From an uncultured Pelagibacteraceae bacterium (GTDB lineage Bacteria > Pseudomonadota > Alphaproteobacteria > Pelagibacterales > Pelagibacteraceae), in assembly GCA_902607115.1 (NCBI GenBank), contig CACLIZ010000003.1, forward strand, positions 1 to 64,000: 64,000 nucleotides of DNA, written 5' to 3'. The translations under genes were made by a program, and so were the position numbers. Shown here piece by piece: positions 29,367 through 38,779 of this stretch (position 1 is its first letter; each line of letters opens with the position of its first letter). The notes under the pieces are model-generated. The model worked only from the letters and a program-made list of their open reading frames with translations. It searched no databases and was not told the origin of the DNA.

Positions 29367-31408
29367 ATATTTTTTCTATTAACTACTAAACTTTTAACAA
29401 CACTTGGATCAGCTAAAGTTGTTGTATCACCAAGTTGATCATGTTCGTTTGCAGCAATTTTTCTTAAAATTCTTCTCATAATTTTTCCTGATCTAGTTTT
29501 TGGTAGTCCTGGAGAAAAATGAATTATATCAGGCGTTGCTAATGGGCCAATTTGTTTTCTAACCCAAAGTTTTAATTCTCTTTCGAGTTCTCCATTAGGT
29601 TCTTCTCCAACATTCAAAGTTACATAACAATATAAACCGTTTCCTTTTATATCATGTGGGTAACCAACTACAGCTGCTTCAGCAACTTTTGGATGAGCTA
29701 CAAATGCACTTTCAATTTCAGCAGTTCCGAGGTTATGACCAGATACAATAATTACATCATCAACCCTACCTGTAATCCAGTAGTAACCATCTTTATCTCT
29801 TCTACACCCGTCACCTGTAAAATATTTTCCATCAAACTGTGAAAAGTATGTATCTATAAATCTTTGATGATCTCCATAAACTGTTCTCATTTGTCCCGGC
29901 CATGATTGAGAAATACATAATCTTCCTTGTCCCTCTCCTTTTATCTCTTTTCCGTTTTTATCTACTATACATGGTTTAATTCCATAGAAAGGTTTTGTTG
30001 CAGAGCCTGGCTTTAGATCAATTGCCCCTGTTTGTGGTGTAATTAAAATACCTCCCGTTTCAGTTTGCCACCACGTATCAACTATTGGACATCTGCTATC
30101 ACCTACAGTTTTATAATACCATTCCCATGCTTCTGGATTTATTGGTTCACCAACTGTGCCTAATAATTTTAAAGTTTTTCTTGATGTTTTTTTTATTGGA
30201 CCTTCCCCTTGAGCCATCAATGCTCTAATTGCTGTTGGTGCTGTATAAAAAATATTAACTTTATACTTATCAACTATTTGCCACCATCTAGAAGAATCAG
30301 GATAAGTTGGAATACCTTCGAACATTATAGTTGTTGCTCCGTTTGCAAGTGGTCCATAAATTATATAACTGTGTCCAGTGATCCATCCAATATCAGCGGT
30401 ACACCAATAAATATCTTTTGATTTATAATTAAAAATATATTGGTGAGTCATTGACGCATAAACCATATATCCACCTGTTGTATGAAGGACGCCTTTTGGT
30501 GTTCCTGTAGAACCTGATGTATATAAAATAAATAGAGGATCTTCTGCACTCATCTCTTCTGGTTCACAATGAGTTGGGACACCTTTTATCATATCATCAT
30601 ACCAAACATCTCTGCTTTCATCCCAATTAATTCTATTGCCAGTTCTTTTTACAACAATACATTTTTTTACATTTTGACAATGAATTAAAGCTTCATCAGT
30701 GATTGATTTTAATGGAATAATTTTACCACCTCTTAAACCTTCATCAGCAGTTACAATATAGTCCGACTTACAATCGTTTATTCTTCCAGCAATGCTGTCA
30801 GGAGAAAATCCACCAAATATTATTGAATGAACCGCACCTATTCTTGCACAAGCAAGCATTGTATATGCTAATTCAGGCACCATAGTTAGATAAATTGTAA
30901 CTCTATCACCTTTTTGAACACCAAGTTTTTTTAAACCATTCGCGGCTTTTGAAACTTCATCATGCAATTGTCTATAGCTTATTTTTTTTTGAACTTTTGG
31001 ATCATCCCCAACCCAAATAATTGCATTTTTATCTTTATTTTTTTTTAAATGTCTATCTATACAATTTGCTGAGGCATTAAGAGTTCCATCATAGTACCAT
31101 TTAATGTTAACATCTGTCTTGCTATAATTAACATCTTTAATTTTTGTGTAAGGTTTAATCCAGGTAATTCTTTTTCCCTCTTTAGCCCAAAAGTCATTAT
31201 TATTTCTGATGGATTCTTTATATTTTTTCTCATACATTGACTTGTTAACCAATGCATTTTTTATCCATTCCGATTTAGTTTTATAAATTTTTTCAGCTAT
31301 TTCTTTAGATCTAACTTTAGCCTTTTTTCTTTTTATTATTTTTTTATAATTTTTTTTCTTTCTTAAAGTTTTTTTTTTATATTTTTTTCTTTTCTTTTTT
31401 TTAGACAT
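29363..31408 (-). CDS. acs: Acetyl-CoA synthetase with lysine-rich N-terminal tail
   Basis: [55 protein letters not shown]-term [29 protein letters not shown]. Confidence 0.97.
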   Translation of the reverse strand: MSKKKKRKKYKKKTLRKKKNYKKIIKRKKAKVRSKEIAEKIYKTKSEWIKNALVNKSMYEKKYKESIRNNNDFWAKEGKRITWIKPYTKIKDVNYSKTDVNIKWYYDGTLNASANCIDRHLKKNKDKNAIIWVGDDPKVQKKISYRQLHDEVSKAANGLKKLGVQKGDRVTIYLTMVPELAYTMLACARIGAVHSIIFGGFSPDSIAGRINDCKSDYIVTADEGLRGGKIIPLKSITDEALIHCQNVKKCIVVKRTGNRINWDESRDVWYDDMIKGVPTHCEPEEMSAEDPLFILYTSGSTGTPKGVLHTTGGYMVYASMTHQYIFNYKSKDIYWCTADIGWITGHSYIIYGPLANGATTIMFEGIPTYPDSSRWWQIVDKYKVNIFYTAPTAIRALMAQGEGPIKKTSRKTLKLLGTVGEPINPEAWEWYYKTVGDSRCPIVDTWWQTETGGILITPQTGAIDLKPGSATKPFYGIKPCIVDKNGKEIKGEGQGRLCISQSWPGQMRTVYGDHQRFIDTYFSQFDGKYFTGDGCRRDKDGYYWITGRVDDVIIVSGHNLGTAEIESAFVAHPKVAEAAVVGYPHDIKGNGLYCYVTLNVGEEPNGELERELKLWVRKQIGPLATPDIIHFSPGLPKTRSGKIMRRILRKIAANEHDQLGDTTTLADPSVVKSLVVNRKNI

Positions 31409-31411
31409 GTT

Positions 31412-31831
31412 TTATTTAACTATTCTACTCATCTTCAAAATAATTTTCCAGTATTTAGTATCTACAGGCATCACTGAAAGCCTACTTTGTTTAATTAATG
31501 GTAAATCTTTTAATTCTTTAGCTTTTTTGATATTTTCTAAGCTTACAGGGCGTTTTAGCTTACTCTCAAATCTAACTTTAACGGCAACAAATTTTTTTTT
31601 TTTATCAGTTGGATCTGGATATGCTTCTTTAATTACATTTACAATACCCACTATTTCTTTTCCTATATTTGAATGATAAAAAAAACAAAGATCTCCTTTT
31701 TTCATTTTCCTCAAATTATTTGCAGCTTGATAATTTCTTACGCCATCCCACATAGAACCTTTTAAACCAGCTTTAATTTGTTGATCTAATGACCAGACAT
31801 CAGGTTCTGATTTAAGTAACCAATAATTCAT
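31412..31831 (-). CDS. EVE domain-containing protein
   Basis: MNYWLLKSEPDVWSLDQQ...WDGVRNYQAANNLRKMKKGDLCFFYHSN. Confidence 0.95.
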   Translation of the reverse strand: MNYWLLKSEPDVWSLDQQIKAGLKGSMWDGVRNYQAANNLRKMKKGDLCFFYHSNIGKEIVGIVNVIKEAYPDPTDKKKKFVAVKVRFESKLKRPVSLENIKKAKELKDLPLIKQSRLSVMPVDTKYWKIILKMSRIVK

Positions 31832-31834
31832 ATT

Positions 31835-32905
31835 TTAAATTTTTACACCTGCTCCTTTAAGAAAATTTGCTTCCTCATCCAGTTGCCATCTTGGATTGAC
31901 CTTAAAATTAAGATCGTTAAATATTTTTTTTTTATATTTTTCTAGGCCCACAAGAGCAATCATTGCAGCATTATCACTACATAAATAGATATTAGGAAAC
32001 AAAAGTTCAAATTTATTTTCTTCAGATAGTTTAGTTAGTTTATCTCTAATTCCTTTATTTGCAGCAACTCCACCCGCTACAACAAAAGTTTTTTTTAGGT
32101 TTTTATTTTTTTCTAAATATATTTCAAAAGCTTTTTTTGTCTTTTTATAAAGAATTTCCTCAATAGTTTTTTGAAATGAAGCTGCTAAATCATATTTGTC
32201 TTGTTCTGTTTTTATTTCTGATTGAATTCTTAAAATTGCTGTTTTCAATCCTGCAAAAGATAAATTACATCCACCTCGGTTTAAAATTGGTTTAGGTAAA
32301 TTAAATCTATTACTATCTCCTTTTTTAGCATACTCTTCAATTTTTGGTCCACCAGGAAATTCAATTCCGATTATCTTTGCAGTTTTATCAAAAGCTTCTC
32401 CCAACGCATCATCAATTGTTGTGCCTAATCTTTTATAATTTCCTAAACTTTCAACAGATAAATACTGCGTATGTCCTCCAGAAATTAGTAGTAGCAAGTA
32501 AGGATATTCAAGATTATTATTTAATTTTGGACTTAGAGCATGACCTTCCAAATGATTTACGGCAATAAAAGGTTTATTCAATGATGCTGCAATTGTTTTT
32601 CCAAAATTTAATCCTACAGTTAAACATACTATTAACCCAGGTCCCGCTGTAGCAGCTACTGCGTCCAAATTATTTAGGTTTATATTGCTTTCGGAAATTG
32701 CTTTTTCAGCAATTAAATCGATTTTTTCAGCATGAGCTCTAGCTGCTAATTCAGGAACTACACCCCCAAACTCCTTATGAATATCAAATTGACTAGATAC
32801 AATATTTGATAATATCTTTATTTTTCCATTTTCCTCCTGAACAACAGATACAGCAGTCTCATCACAGCTAGATTCAATCCCTAAAATTGTAATTTTTTTA
32901 TTCAT
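31835..32905 (-). CDS. tsaD: tRNA N6-adenosine threonylcarbamoyltransferase
   Basis: ILGIESSCDETAVSVV; GGVVPELAARAHAEK; LISGGHTQY; VVAGGVAANKGIRDKL. Confidence 0.98.
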   Translation of the reverse strand: MNKKITILGIESSCDETAVSVVQEENGKIKILSNIVSSQFDIHKEFGGVVPELAARAHAEKIDLIAEKAISESNINLNNLDAVAATAGPGLIVCLTVGLNFGKTIAASLNKPFIAVNHLEGHALSPKLNNNLEYPYLLLLISGGHTQYLSVESLGNYKRLGTTIDDALGEAFDKTAKIIGIEFPGGPKIEEYAKKGDSNRFNLPKPILNRGGCNLSFAGLKTAILRIQSEIKTEQDKYDLAASFQKTIEEILYKKTKKAFEIYLEKNKNLKKTFVVAGGVAANKGIRDKLTKLSEENKFELLFPNIYLCSDNAAMIALVGLEKYKKKIFNDLNFKVNPRWQLDEEANFLKGAGVKI

Positions 32906-32956
32906 AATTTTTTAGATAGTACAAATAGATTATAAGATTTAAATATAAAATAATTA

Positions 32957-33868
32957 ATGAAAAAAAATAAAATATTAATTGGAACTAGAGCAAGTAAATT
33001 AGCCATGATTTATGCTAATCGAGCTCAAAATGAAATAAGTAAAGTTTTTTCTGGAGAAATAGAGCTTATAAAAATAACGACCGATGGTGATAAAAATCAA
33101 AAAGATAGACTTTCCGATATTGGTGGAAAAAGTTTATTTTGTAAAAAGATAGAAGAAAAACTGATTAATAAAAATATAGATATTGCTGTTCATGCTTTGA
33201 AAGATATGCCTTCCGAAGAAACTTCAGGGCTAATTACAAATTGTTTTCTTAAAAGAAATGCTCCTGAAGAAATACTTATAACAAGAGAGAATAAAAATTT
33301 TAGTGAATTAAGTTCAAATGCCATTATAGGAACTTCTTCTTTTAGAAGAGAGTTTCAGCTAAAGAGAATTAGAAGTGATTTAAGTTATAAAACTATAAGA
33401 GGAAATGTAGATACAAGAATATCTAAATTAAATAATAAAAATTATGATGGTATCATTCTTTCTAAAGCAGGAATAAAATCTTTAAATCTTGAATATTTGA
33501 TTTCACAAGAGTTTTCAACTCAGGAAATTATACCAAGTGCAGGACAAGGCATTGTATCCATTCAATGTAGAGATGATGATATAGACATTATAAACTTACT
33601 AAGTAAAGTTAATGATAAAATTTCTAGTATTTGTGCACATGGAGAACGTAAAGTTTTAAATATTTTAGAGGGTGATTGTCATACACCAGTAGGAGTTTTT
33701 TCCAAGGTTAACAAAGATGATTTTGAAATTGCCTGTGAACTTTTTTCAATAGATGGTAAAAAAAGATATTTTAAAAAAATTAAAGATAAACTCTCTAATT
33801 CTTTAAACGTAAGTATGGAATTGGGAAATTATATTAGAACAGAAGCAAAAGGTAGTTATAAAAAATAA
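32957..33868 (+). CDS. hemC: Hydroxymethylbilane synthase (porphobilinogen deaminase)
   Basis: IGTRASKLAMIYAN; DIAVHALKDMPSE; SAGQGIVSIQCR; EGDCHTPVG. Confidence 0.97.
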   Translation: MKKNKILIGTRASKLAMIYANRAQNEISKVFSGEIELIKITTDGDKNQKDRLSDIGGKSLFCKKIEEKLINKNIDIAVHALKDMPSEETSGLITNCFLKRNAPEEILITRENKNFSELSSNAIIGTSSFRREFQLKRIRSDLSYKTIRGNVDTRISKLNNKNYDGIILSKAGIKSLNLEYLISQEFSTQEIIPSAGQGIVSIQCRDDDIDIINLLSKVNDKISSICAHGERKVLNILEGDCHTPVGVFSKVNKDDFEIACELFSIDGKKRYFKKIKDKLSNSLNVSMELGNYIRTEAKGSYKK

Positions 33869-34566
33869 TGCATATATTATTAACTAGACCATTGGAGGAT
33901 AGCAAAAATTTATTAATTAAGTTTAAAGAATTAGGTCATGTTGTTTCTCATCTGCCCGTTATTAAAATAAGAAAAATAGAATATAAAGAACCAAGTTTTA
34001 ATGATCATTCTGTAATTATTTTTACAAGCTCTAATTCAATTAAAAACTTAAGTGTAGATTTAATCAACAAGACAATTAAATGTTTTTGTGTTGGGTCTGC
34101 AACAGAAAAGTTTGCGAGAAGCTTAGGTTTTCAAAATGTAATTGCTGCCGAGGGAAATGTAAGAGCCCTTAAGGAATTAATTTTACAAAATCATGATAAA
34201 AAAAATGGAAAAATTTTATATGTTAGTGGTGAAGTTATCTCTTCTAATTTAGATAAAGAACTTGCAAACGAGGGATATGAGATATCCAGAATTGTTAATT
34301 ATGCTGTTGATCATAACAATGAATTTCAAAATGATGTTATTGAAGAACTTAAAAAAAATATTCCTGATATTGTTTATATTTATTCAGAAAACAGCGCAAA
34401 AAGCTTCCTAAATATAATAAAAAAATATCAATTAATTGACAGCTGGATGAATACCAATTTAATGTGTATAGGAGAAAAAACATCTTCTGTTCTAAATGAT
34501 GTAAAGTGGAAAAAAATTTTCTTATTTAGCCCAGGAGAGGAAGAGTTTTTATTATATAAAGTTTAA
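33868..34566 (+). CDS. hemD: Uroporphyrinogen-III synthase
   Basis: ILLTRPLEDSKNLLIKFKELGHVVSHLPVIKI; VIIFTSSNSIKNL; follows hemC. Confidence 0.9.
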   Translation: MHILLTRPLEDSKNLLIKFKELGHVVSHLPVIKIRKIEYKEPSFNDHSVIIFTSSNSIKNLSVDLINKTIKCFCVGSATEKFARSLGFQNVIAAEGNVRALKELILQNHDKKNGKILYVSGEVISSNLDKELANEGYEISRIVNYAVDHNNEFQNDVIEELKKNIPDIVYIYSENSAKSFLNIIKKYQLIDSWMNTNLMCIGEKTSSVLNDVKWKKIFLFSPGEEEFLLYKV

Positions 34567-34567
34567 T

Positions 34568-35653
34568 ATGGATATTTTTGTAAATTTTAAAGAATTATTC
34601 TTATCAGTCTGGCAAAAGGGAATTTTAGGAATTGATATTTTTGAAATATTAATTGGATTAGGAATTTTTTTAGTTTTTTTAATTTTTAGAGGATTAATTA
34701 GTAAACTTATAATTAAAAAATTAGAACTAATATCAAAAAGAACATCGAATAAGCTTGATGATACATTTGTAAAGGCGATGGTTGGCCCTGCTAGATTCTT
34801 ACCTATAGTTCTAGGTTTTTTTATTGCAAGTTATTATATGTCGTTTTCAGAAGAAACTAGAAATTTTGTAGACAATATAAATAGAACTTTAATTACAATA
34901 CTAATATTTTGGATAATACATCAAATTATTGAACCAATATCATATATTCTTAGTGGCCTTGGAAAAATATTAACTCGAGAATTAATTGGATGGATAATTA
35001 AATCATTAAAAGTATTAATTTTTATTCTAGGAGCTGCGGCGGTACTTGAATTATGGGGAATAAAAATTGGACCAATTATTGCTGGACTTGGACTTTTTGG
35101 CGTTGCAGTTGCTCTAGGGGCTCAAGATCTTTTTAAAAATCTTATCTCTGGAATTTTAGTTTTAGTTGAAAAAAGATTTAAAATGGGAGACTGGATTTTA
35201 GTTGAAGGAATCATAGAAGGAATAGTAGAAAAAATTGGGTTTAGATCTACTGTTATAAGAAAATTTGATAAATCAATTGCCATTATTCCAAATTTTCAAT
35301 TTGCAGAAAATGCAGTAATAAACATTAGTCAAACAACAAATTGGATTGTTAGTTGGACAATTAACCTACAATACGACTCAACAATTGATCAACTTAAAAC
35401 AATTAGAAATGAAATTGAAGATTACATAAAAACTAATGAGGACTATAAGCCTGAACTTGGATATGCAGTTAGAGTGGATAGTTTTGCTGAAAGTTCTATT
35501 GATATGTATATTCGCTGTTTTACCAAAACTGATGATTGGGACGAATGGTTAGCTGTTAAGGAAAGACTAGCAATTCAAATTAAAAAGATTGTTGAAAAAA
35601 ATGGAGCTTCATTTGCTTTTCCTAGTCGGTCAATTTACATCGAAAAAAAATGA
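34568..35653 (+). CDS. MscS-family mechanosensitive ion channel
   Basis: GLGLFGVAVALGAQDLFKNLISGILVLVEKRFKMGDWI. Confidence 0.95.
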   Translation: MDIFVNFKELFLSVWQKGILGIDIFEILIGLGIFLVFLIFRGLISKLIIKKLELISKRTSNKLDDTFVKAMVGPARFLPIVLGFFIASYYMSFSEETRNFVDNINRTLITILIFWIIHQIIEPISYILSGLGKILTRELIGWIIKSLKVLIFILGAAAVLELWGIKIGPIIAGLGLFGVAVALGAQDLFKNLISGILVLVEKRFKMGDWILVEGIIEGIVEKIGFRSTVIRKFDKSIAIIPNFQFAENAVINISQTTNWIVSWTINLQYDSTIDQLKTIRNEIEDYIKTNEDYKPELGYAVRVDSFAESSIDMYIRCFTKTDDWDEWLAVKERLAIQIKKIVEKNGASFAFPSRSIYIEKK

Positions 35654-35943
35654 TTGCTATATTTTATTTAATTCTTCAAATTTTGAAACTTTACTCTTAT
35701 GTGGTTATTGCAAATGTTATTATAAGTTGGCTTGTAGCCTTTAATATTTTAAATACATCAAACAGATTTGTTTATGCAATATTAGAGTTTACTTACCGGT
35801 TAACGGAACCTTTTTTAAATAGAATAAGGAGATTTTTACCTAATCTTGGAGCTTTTGATATCTCACCGATTGTCCTTCTTTTATTGATATGGTTTATAGA
35901 AATGTGTATGAAGCTTTACATAGCACCAATAATATTTAATTAA
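35650..35943 (+). CDS. YggT family membrane protein
   Basis: LQILKLYSYVVIANVIISWLVAFNI...LTEPFLNRIRRFLPNLGAFDISPIVLLLLI. Confidence 0.93.
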   Translation: MIAIFYLILQILKLYSYVVIANVIISWLVAFNILNTSNRFVYAILEFTYRLTEPFLNRIRRFLPNLGAFDISPIVLLLLIWFIEMCMKLYIAPIIFN

Positions 35944-35946
35944 TCC

Positions 35947-36789
35947 ATGATATTAATAGACGGAAAAAAAATTGCAGCTGAGTTAAGAGAAGAATTAAAA
36001 AAGGAAGTTTTAAGTTTAAAAACAAAACATAATAAAATTCCAGGACTAACAGTAGTTTTAATTGGAGATATGGCTCCAAGCCAAATTTATGTTCGCATGA
36101 AAGAAAAAGCTGCTAATGAAGTAGGTTTAAAATCAGAAGTAATTAAGTACCCAGAATCTGTAGAAGAAAAGACAGTTTTAGATAAAATTAAAGAACTTAA
36201 TAAAGATCACAGTGTATCTGGTATATTAGTTCAGTTACCTTTACCAAAACATATTGATAAGCAAAAGGTTATTGAAACTATCTTGCCAAGCAAAGATGTT
36301 GATGGATTTCATCCTATGAACGTTGGAAATTTATCATCAGGGTATGACAGTTCAATTCCATGTACTCCCCTTGGATGTTATTTGCTAATAAAAAAAATTG
36401 AACCTAATTTAAATGGAAAAAAAGCTGTCATAATAGGAAGATCAAATTTAAATGGAAAACCAATGACCCAACTTCTTTTAAAAGAAAATTGTACAGTTAC
36501 AATTACTCATTCTAAAACAAAAGATCTGAAAAGTGAGTGTTTAAAAGGTGATATTATAGTTGCCGCCGTAGGTATACCAAAACTTGTGAAAGGTGACTGG
36601 GTCAAAAAAGATGCAATAGTTATAGATGTTGGAATTAATAAAACTGAAAACGGCATTGTTGGAGATGTTGCATTTGATGAAGTTTCAAAAATTGCAAAAG
36701 CCTTAACACCAGTTCCGGGCGGTGTTGGCCCAATGACAATAGCATGTCTTCTAAAAAATACCATTGAGTGCTTCAAAAGATCTAATTAA
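35947..36789 (+). CDS. folD: Methylenetetrahydrofolate dehydrogenase / cyclohydrolase
   Basis: VQLPLPKHIDKQKVIETILPSKDVDGFHP; VIIGRSNLNGKPMTQLLL; TPVPGGVGPMTIACLLKNT. Confidence 0.98.
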   Translation: MILIDGKKIAAELREELKKEVLSLKTKHNKIPGLTVVLIGDMAPSQIYVRMKEKAANEVGLKSEVIKYPESVEEKTVLDKIKELNKDHSVSGILVQLPLPKHIDKQKVIETILPSKDVDGFHPMNVGNLSSGYDSSIPCTPLGCYLLIKKIEPNLNGKKAVIIGRSNLNGKPMTQLLLKENCTVTITHSKTKDLKSECLKGDIIVAAVGIPKLVKGDWVKKDAIVIDVGINKTENGIVGDVAFDEVSKIAKALTPVPGGVGPMTIACLLKNTIECFKRSN

Positions 36790-36820
36790 TTTTCACATTT
36801 AAATAATTTATAATTTTCTA

Positions 36821-38317
36821 ATGAAGTTATTTGTCATACTAGGAAATCAACTATTTCCGTTAAAACATTTAAATAATTTTAAAAATGACCATATTATTTT
36901 TATGGCCGAAGATCACCAGCTATGTACTTACGAAAAACACCATAAGTTAAAAATTTTATTATTTTTATCATCAATGAGATCATATGCAGACAATTTAAAA
37001 AAGAATAAATTTAAAATAGAATATTCAAATATTAATACTAGTGAATTTAAAAAAGACTATTTAGAAAAAATTCAAAAAACTATAAAATCTAAAAAAATAT
37101 CTGAGATTTCAAGCTTTGAAATAGAAGATAAATTTTTTGAAAAAAAAATAGAAGATTTTACAAAAAAAAATAAAATTAAATGGAATAAAATTCGCTCTCC
37201 TATGTTTTTAAATTCCAGAGAAGAATTTAATAATTATCTGTCAAAAAACAAAAGACCATTTATGGCTACTTTTTATAAAAGCTCGAGATTAAAACATAAT
37301 ATTTTGTTGAAAAAGGATAAAAATCCTGAGGGTAATAAATGGAGCTTTGATGAAGATAACAGAAAAAAACTTCCAAAAGACATTGAAATACCAAAGTTCC
37401 CAAAAATTTTAGAAACCAAACATACAAAAAATTTGAAACCAATTGTAGAAAAACTATTTAGAAATCATCCCGGTTCAACGAAAAATTTTTGGTTTGCTAC
37501 TGAATATAAAGATGTAGTTAAAATTTTTAATTTTTTTTTAAAAGAAAAATCAAATCTTTTTGGTGATTATGAAGATGCAGTGGATCAAAGAGATAATATT
37601 TTATTTCATAGCGCATTAAGCCCTTATATAAACCTTGGATTAATTACGCCTAGTTTTATTATTTCTAGGACTTTAGAATTTAATAAAAAAAATAAAATTA
37701 GAATTAACTCCTTAGAAGGATACATCAGACAAGTAATTGGTTGGCGTGAATTTATGAGAGGTATTTATCAAAATTATAGTAATGAAATGGAAAATAGAAA
37801 TTTTTTTAAACAAAATAGAAAAATGAAAGAGTCCTGGTATGAAGGTAATACAGGTTTGCCCCCACTTGATTATGCAATAAAAAATGCTTCAACTTATGGA
37901 TGGTCACATCATATTGAAAGATTAATGATTTTATCTAACATAATGAATCTTTGTGAAATTAAACCTAACATTGTTTACAAATGGTTTATGGAAATGTTTG
38001 TAGATTCCTCAGACTGGGTAATGGTTCCAAATGTATATGGAATGGGTTTATTTAGTGATGGAGGTATTTTTGCAACAAAACCTTACATTTGTGGTTCAAG
38101 TTATTTTATGAAAATGATGGATTTTAAAAAAGGAAATTGGTGTAACATAATGGATGGCTTGTATTGGAGATTTATTAAAAGAAATAGAACTTTTTTTTTA
38201 AAGAATCCAAGACTTTCAATGATGGTTCGAATATTTGATAAAATGAAAACTGAAAGAAAAAAATTAATTTTATACGAGGCAGAAAAATTTATAAATAAAA
38301 ATACTTATGGGGATTAG
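36821..38317 (+). CDS. Deoxyribodipyrimidine photolyase-related protein (DPRP / prokaryotic (6-4) photolyase-like family)
   Basis: MKLFVILGNQLFP N-terminus; EGYIRQVIGWREFMRGIYQNY; GWSHHIERLMILSNIMNL; DWVMVPNVYGMGLFSDGGIFATKPYICGSSYF. Confidence 0.92.
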   Translation: MKLFVILGNQLFPLKHLNNFKNDHIIFMAEDHQLCTYEKHHKLKILLFLSSMRSYADNLKKNKFKIEYSNINTSEFKKDYLEKIQKTIKSKKISEISSFEIEDKFFEKKIEDFTKKNKIKWNKIRSPMFLNSREEFNNYLSKNKRPFMATFYKSSRLKHNILLKKDKNPEGNKWSFDEDNRKKLPKDIEIPKFPKILETKHTKNLKPIVEKLFRNHPGSTKNFWFATEYKDVVKIFNFFLKEKSNLFGDYEDAVDQRDNILFHSALSPYINLGLITPSFIISRTLEFNKKNKIRINSLEGYIRQVIGWREFMRGIYQNYSNEMENRNFFKQNRKMKESWYEGNTGLPPLDYAIKNASTYGWSHHIERLMILSNIMNLCEIKPNIVYKWFMEMFVDSSDWVMVPNVYGMGLFSDGGIFATKPYICGSSYFMKMMDFKKGNWCNIMDGLYWRFIKRNRTFFLKNPRLSMMVRIFDKMKTERKKLILYEAEKFINKNTYGD

Positions 38318-38657
38318 AGTTTTTTTTAACAATTCATGTAGTGTTTGTAGATTGGAAATAAACCATTATAAAAAAATTTCTGATAACAATTTAGAATGGA
38401 TAGATATTACGAATAATAAAAATGCTTTAAAAATTACTTCAAAAACTCAAGAGGAGCTACTTAGAAGACTTCATGTAATTGACAATGGAAAGGTGATTGG
38501 TGGAGCAAAAGCATTTATTATAATTTGGTCAAAAATTCCAAAGTATAAATTTTTATCAAAATTGTTTTCAATAAAACCTTTTTTTTTAATTTTTCATTAT
38601 ATATATGAATTTGTCGCATACTTTTTATTTTTAAAAAATAAAAGTCAACTCAAATGA
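38307..38657 (+). CDS. DUF393 / DCC-family thiol-disulfide oxidoreductase-like
   Basis: VFFNNSCSVCRLEINHYKK CxxC; LHVIDNGKVIGGAKAFIIIWSKIP. Confidence 0.85.
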   Translation: MGIRVFFNNSCSVCRLEINHYKKISDNNLEWIDITNNKNALKITSKTQEELLRRLHVIDNGKVIGGAKAFIIIWSKIPKYKFLSKLFSIKPFFLIFHYIYEFVAYFLFLKNKSQLK

Positions 38658-38779
38658 AAAAGCAAAATTTACCATCAAAAATTTGTTCTATTTGCAAACA
38701 ATCTTTTGTATGGCGAAAAAAATGGAGATTAAATTGGGAAAGAGTAAAATATTGTTCTAAAAAGTGTGCATCTAGGTAA
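38654..38779 (+). CDS. DUF2256 small Cys-rich protein (41 aa)
   Basis: MKKQNLPSKICSICKQSFVWRKKWRLNWERVKYCSKKCASR; ATGA overlap with DUF393 gene; missed by the 60-aa ORF threshold. Confidence 0.85.
   Translation: MKKQNLPSKICSICKQSFVWRKKWRLNWERVKYCSKKCASR

Noticed and set aside
30209-31257. ORFs at 30209..30421 (+) and 31057..31257 (-)
   Set aside because: Lie inside acs in other frames; acs is clearly coding.
31310-31400. Poly-A/T tract as a possible repeat or phage attachment site
   Set aside because: It encodes the lysine-rich Acs tail and resembles the general A/T homopolymer bias of the genome; no flanking repeats or integrase.
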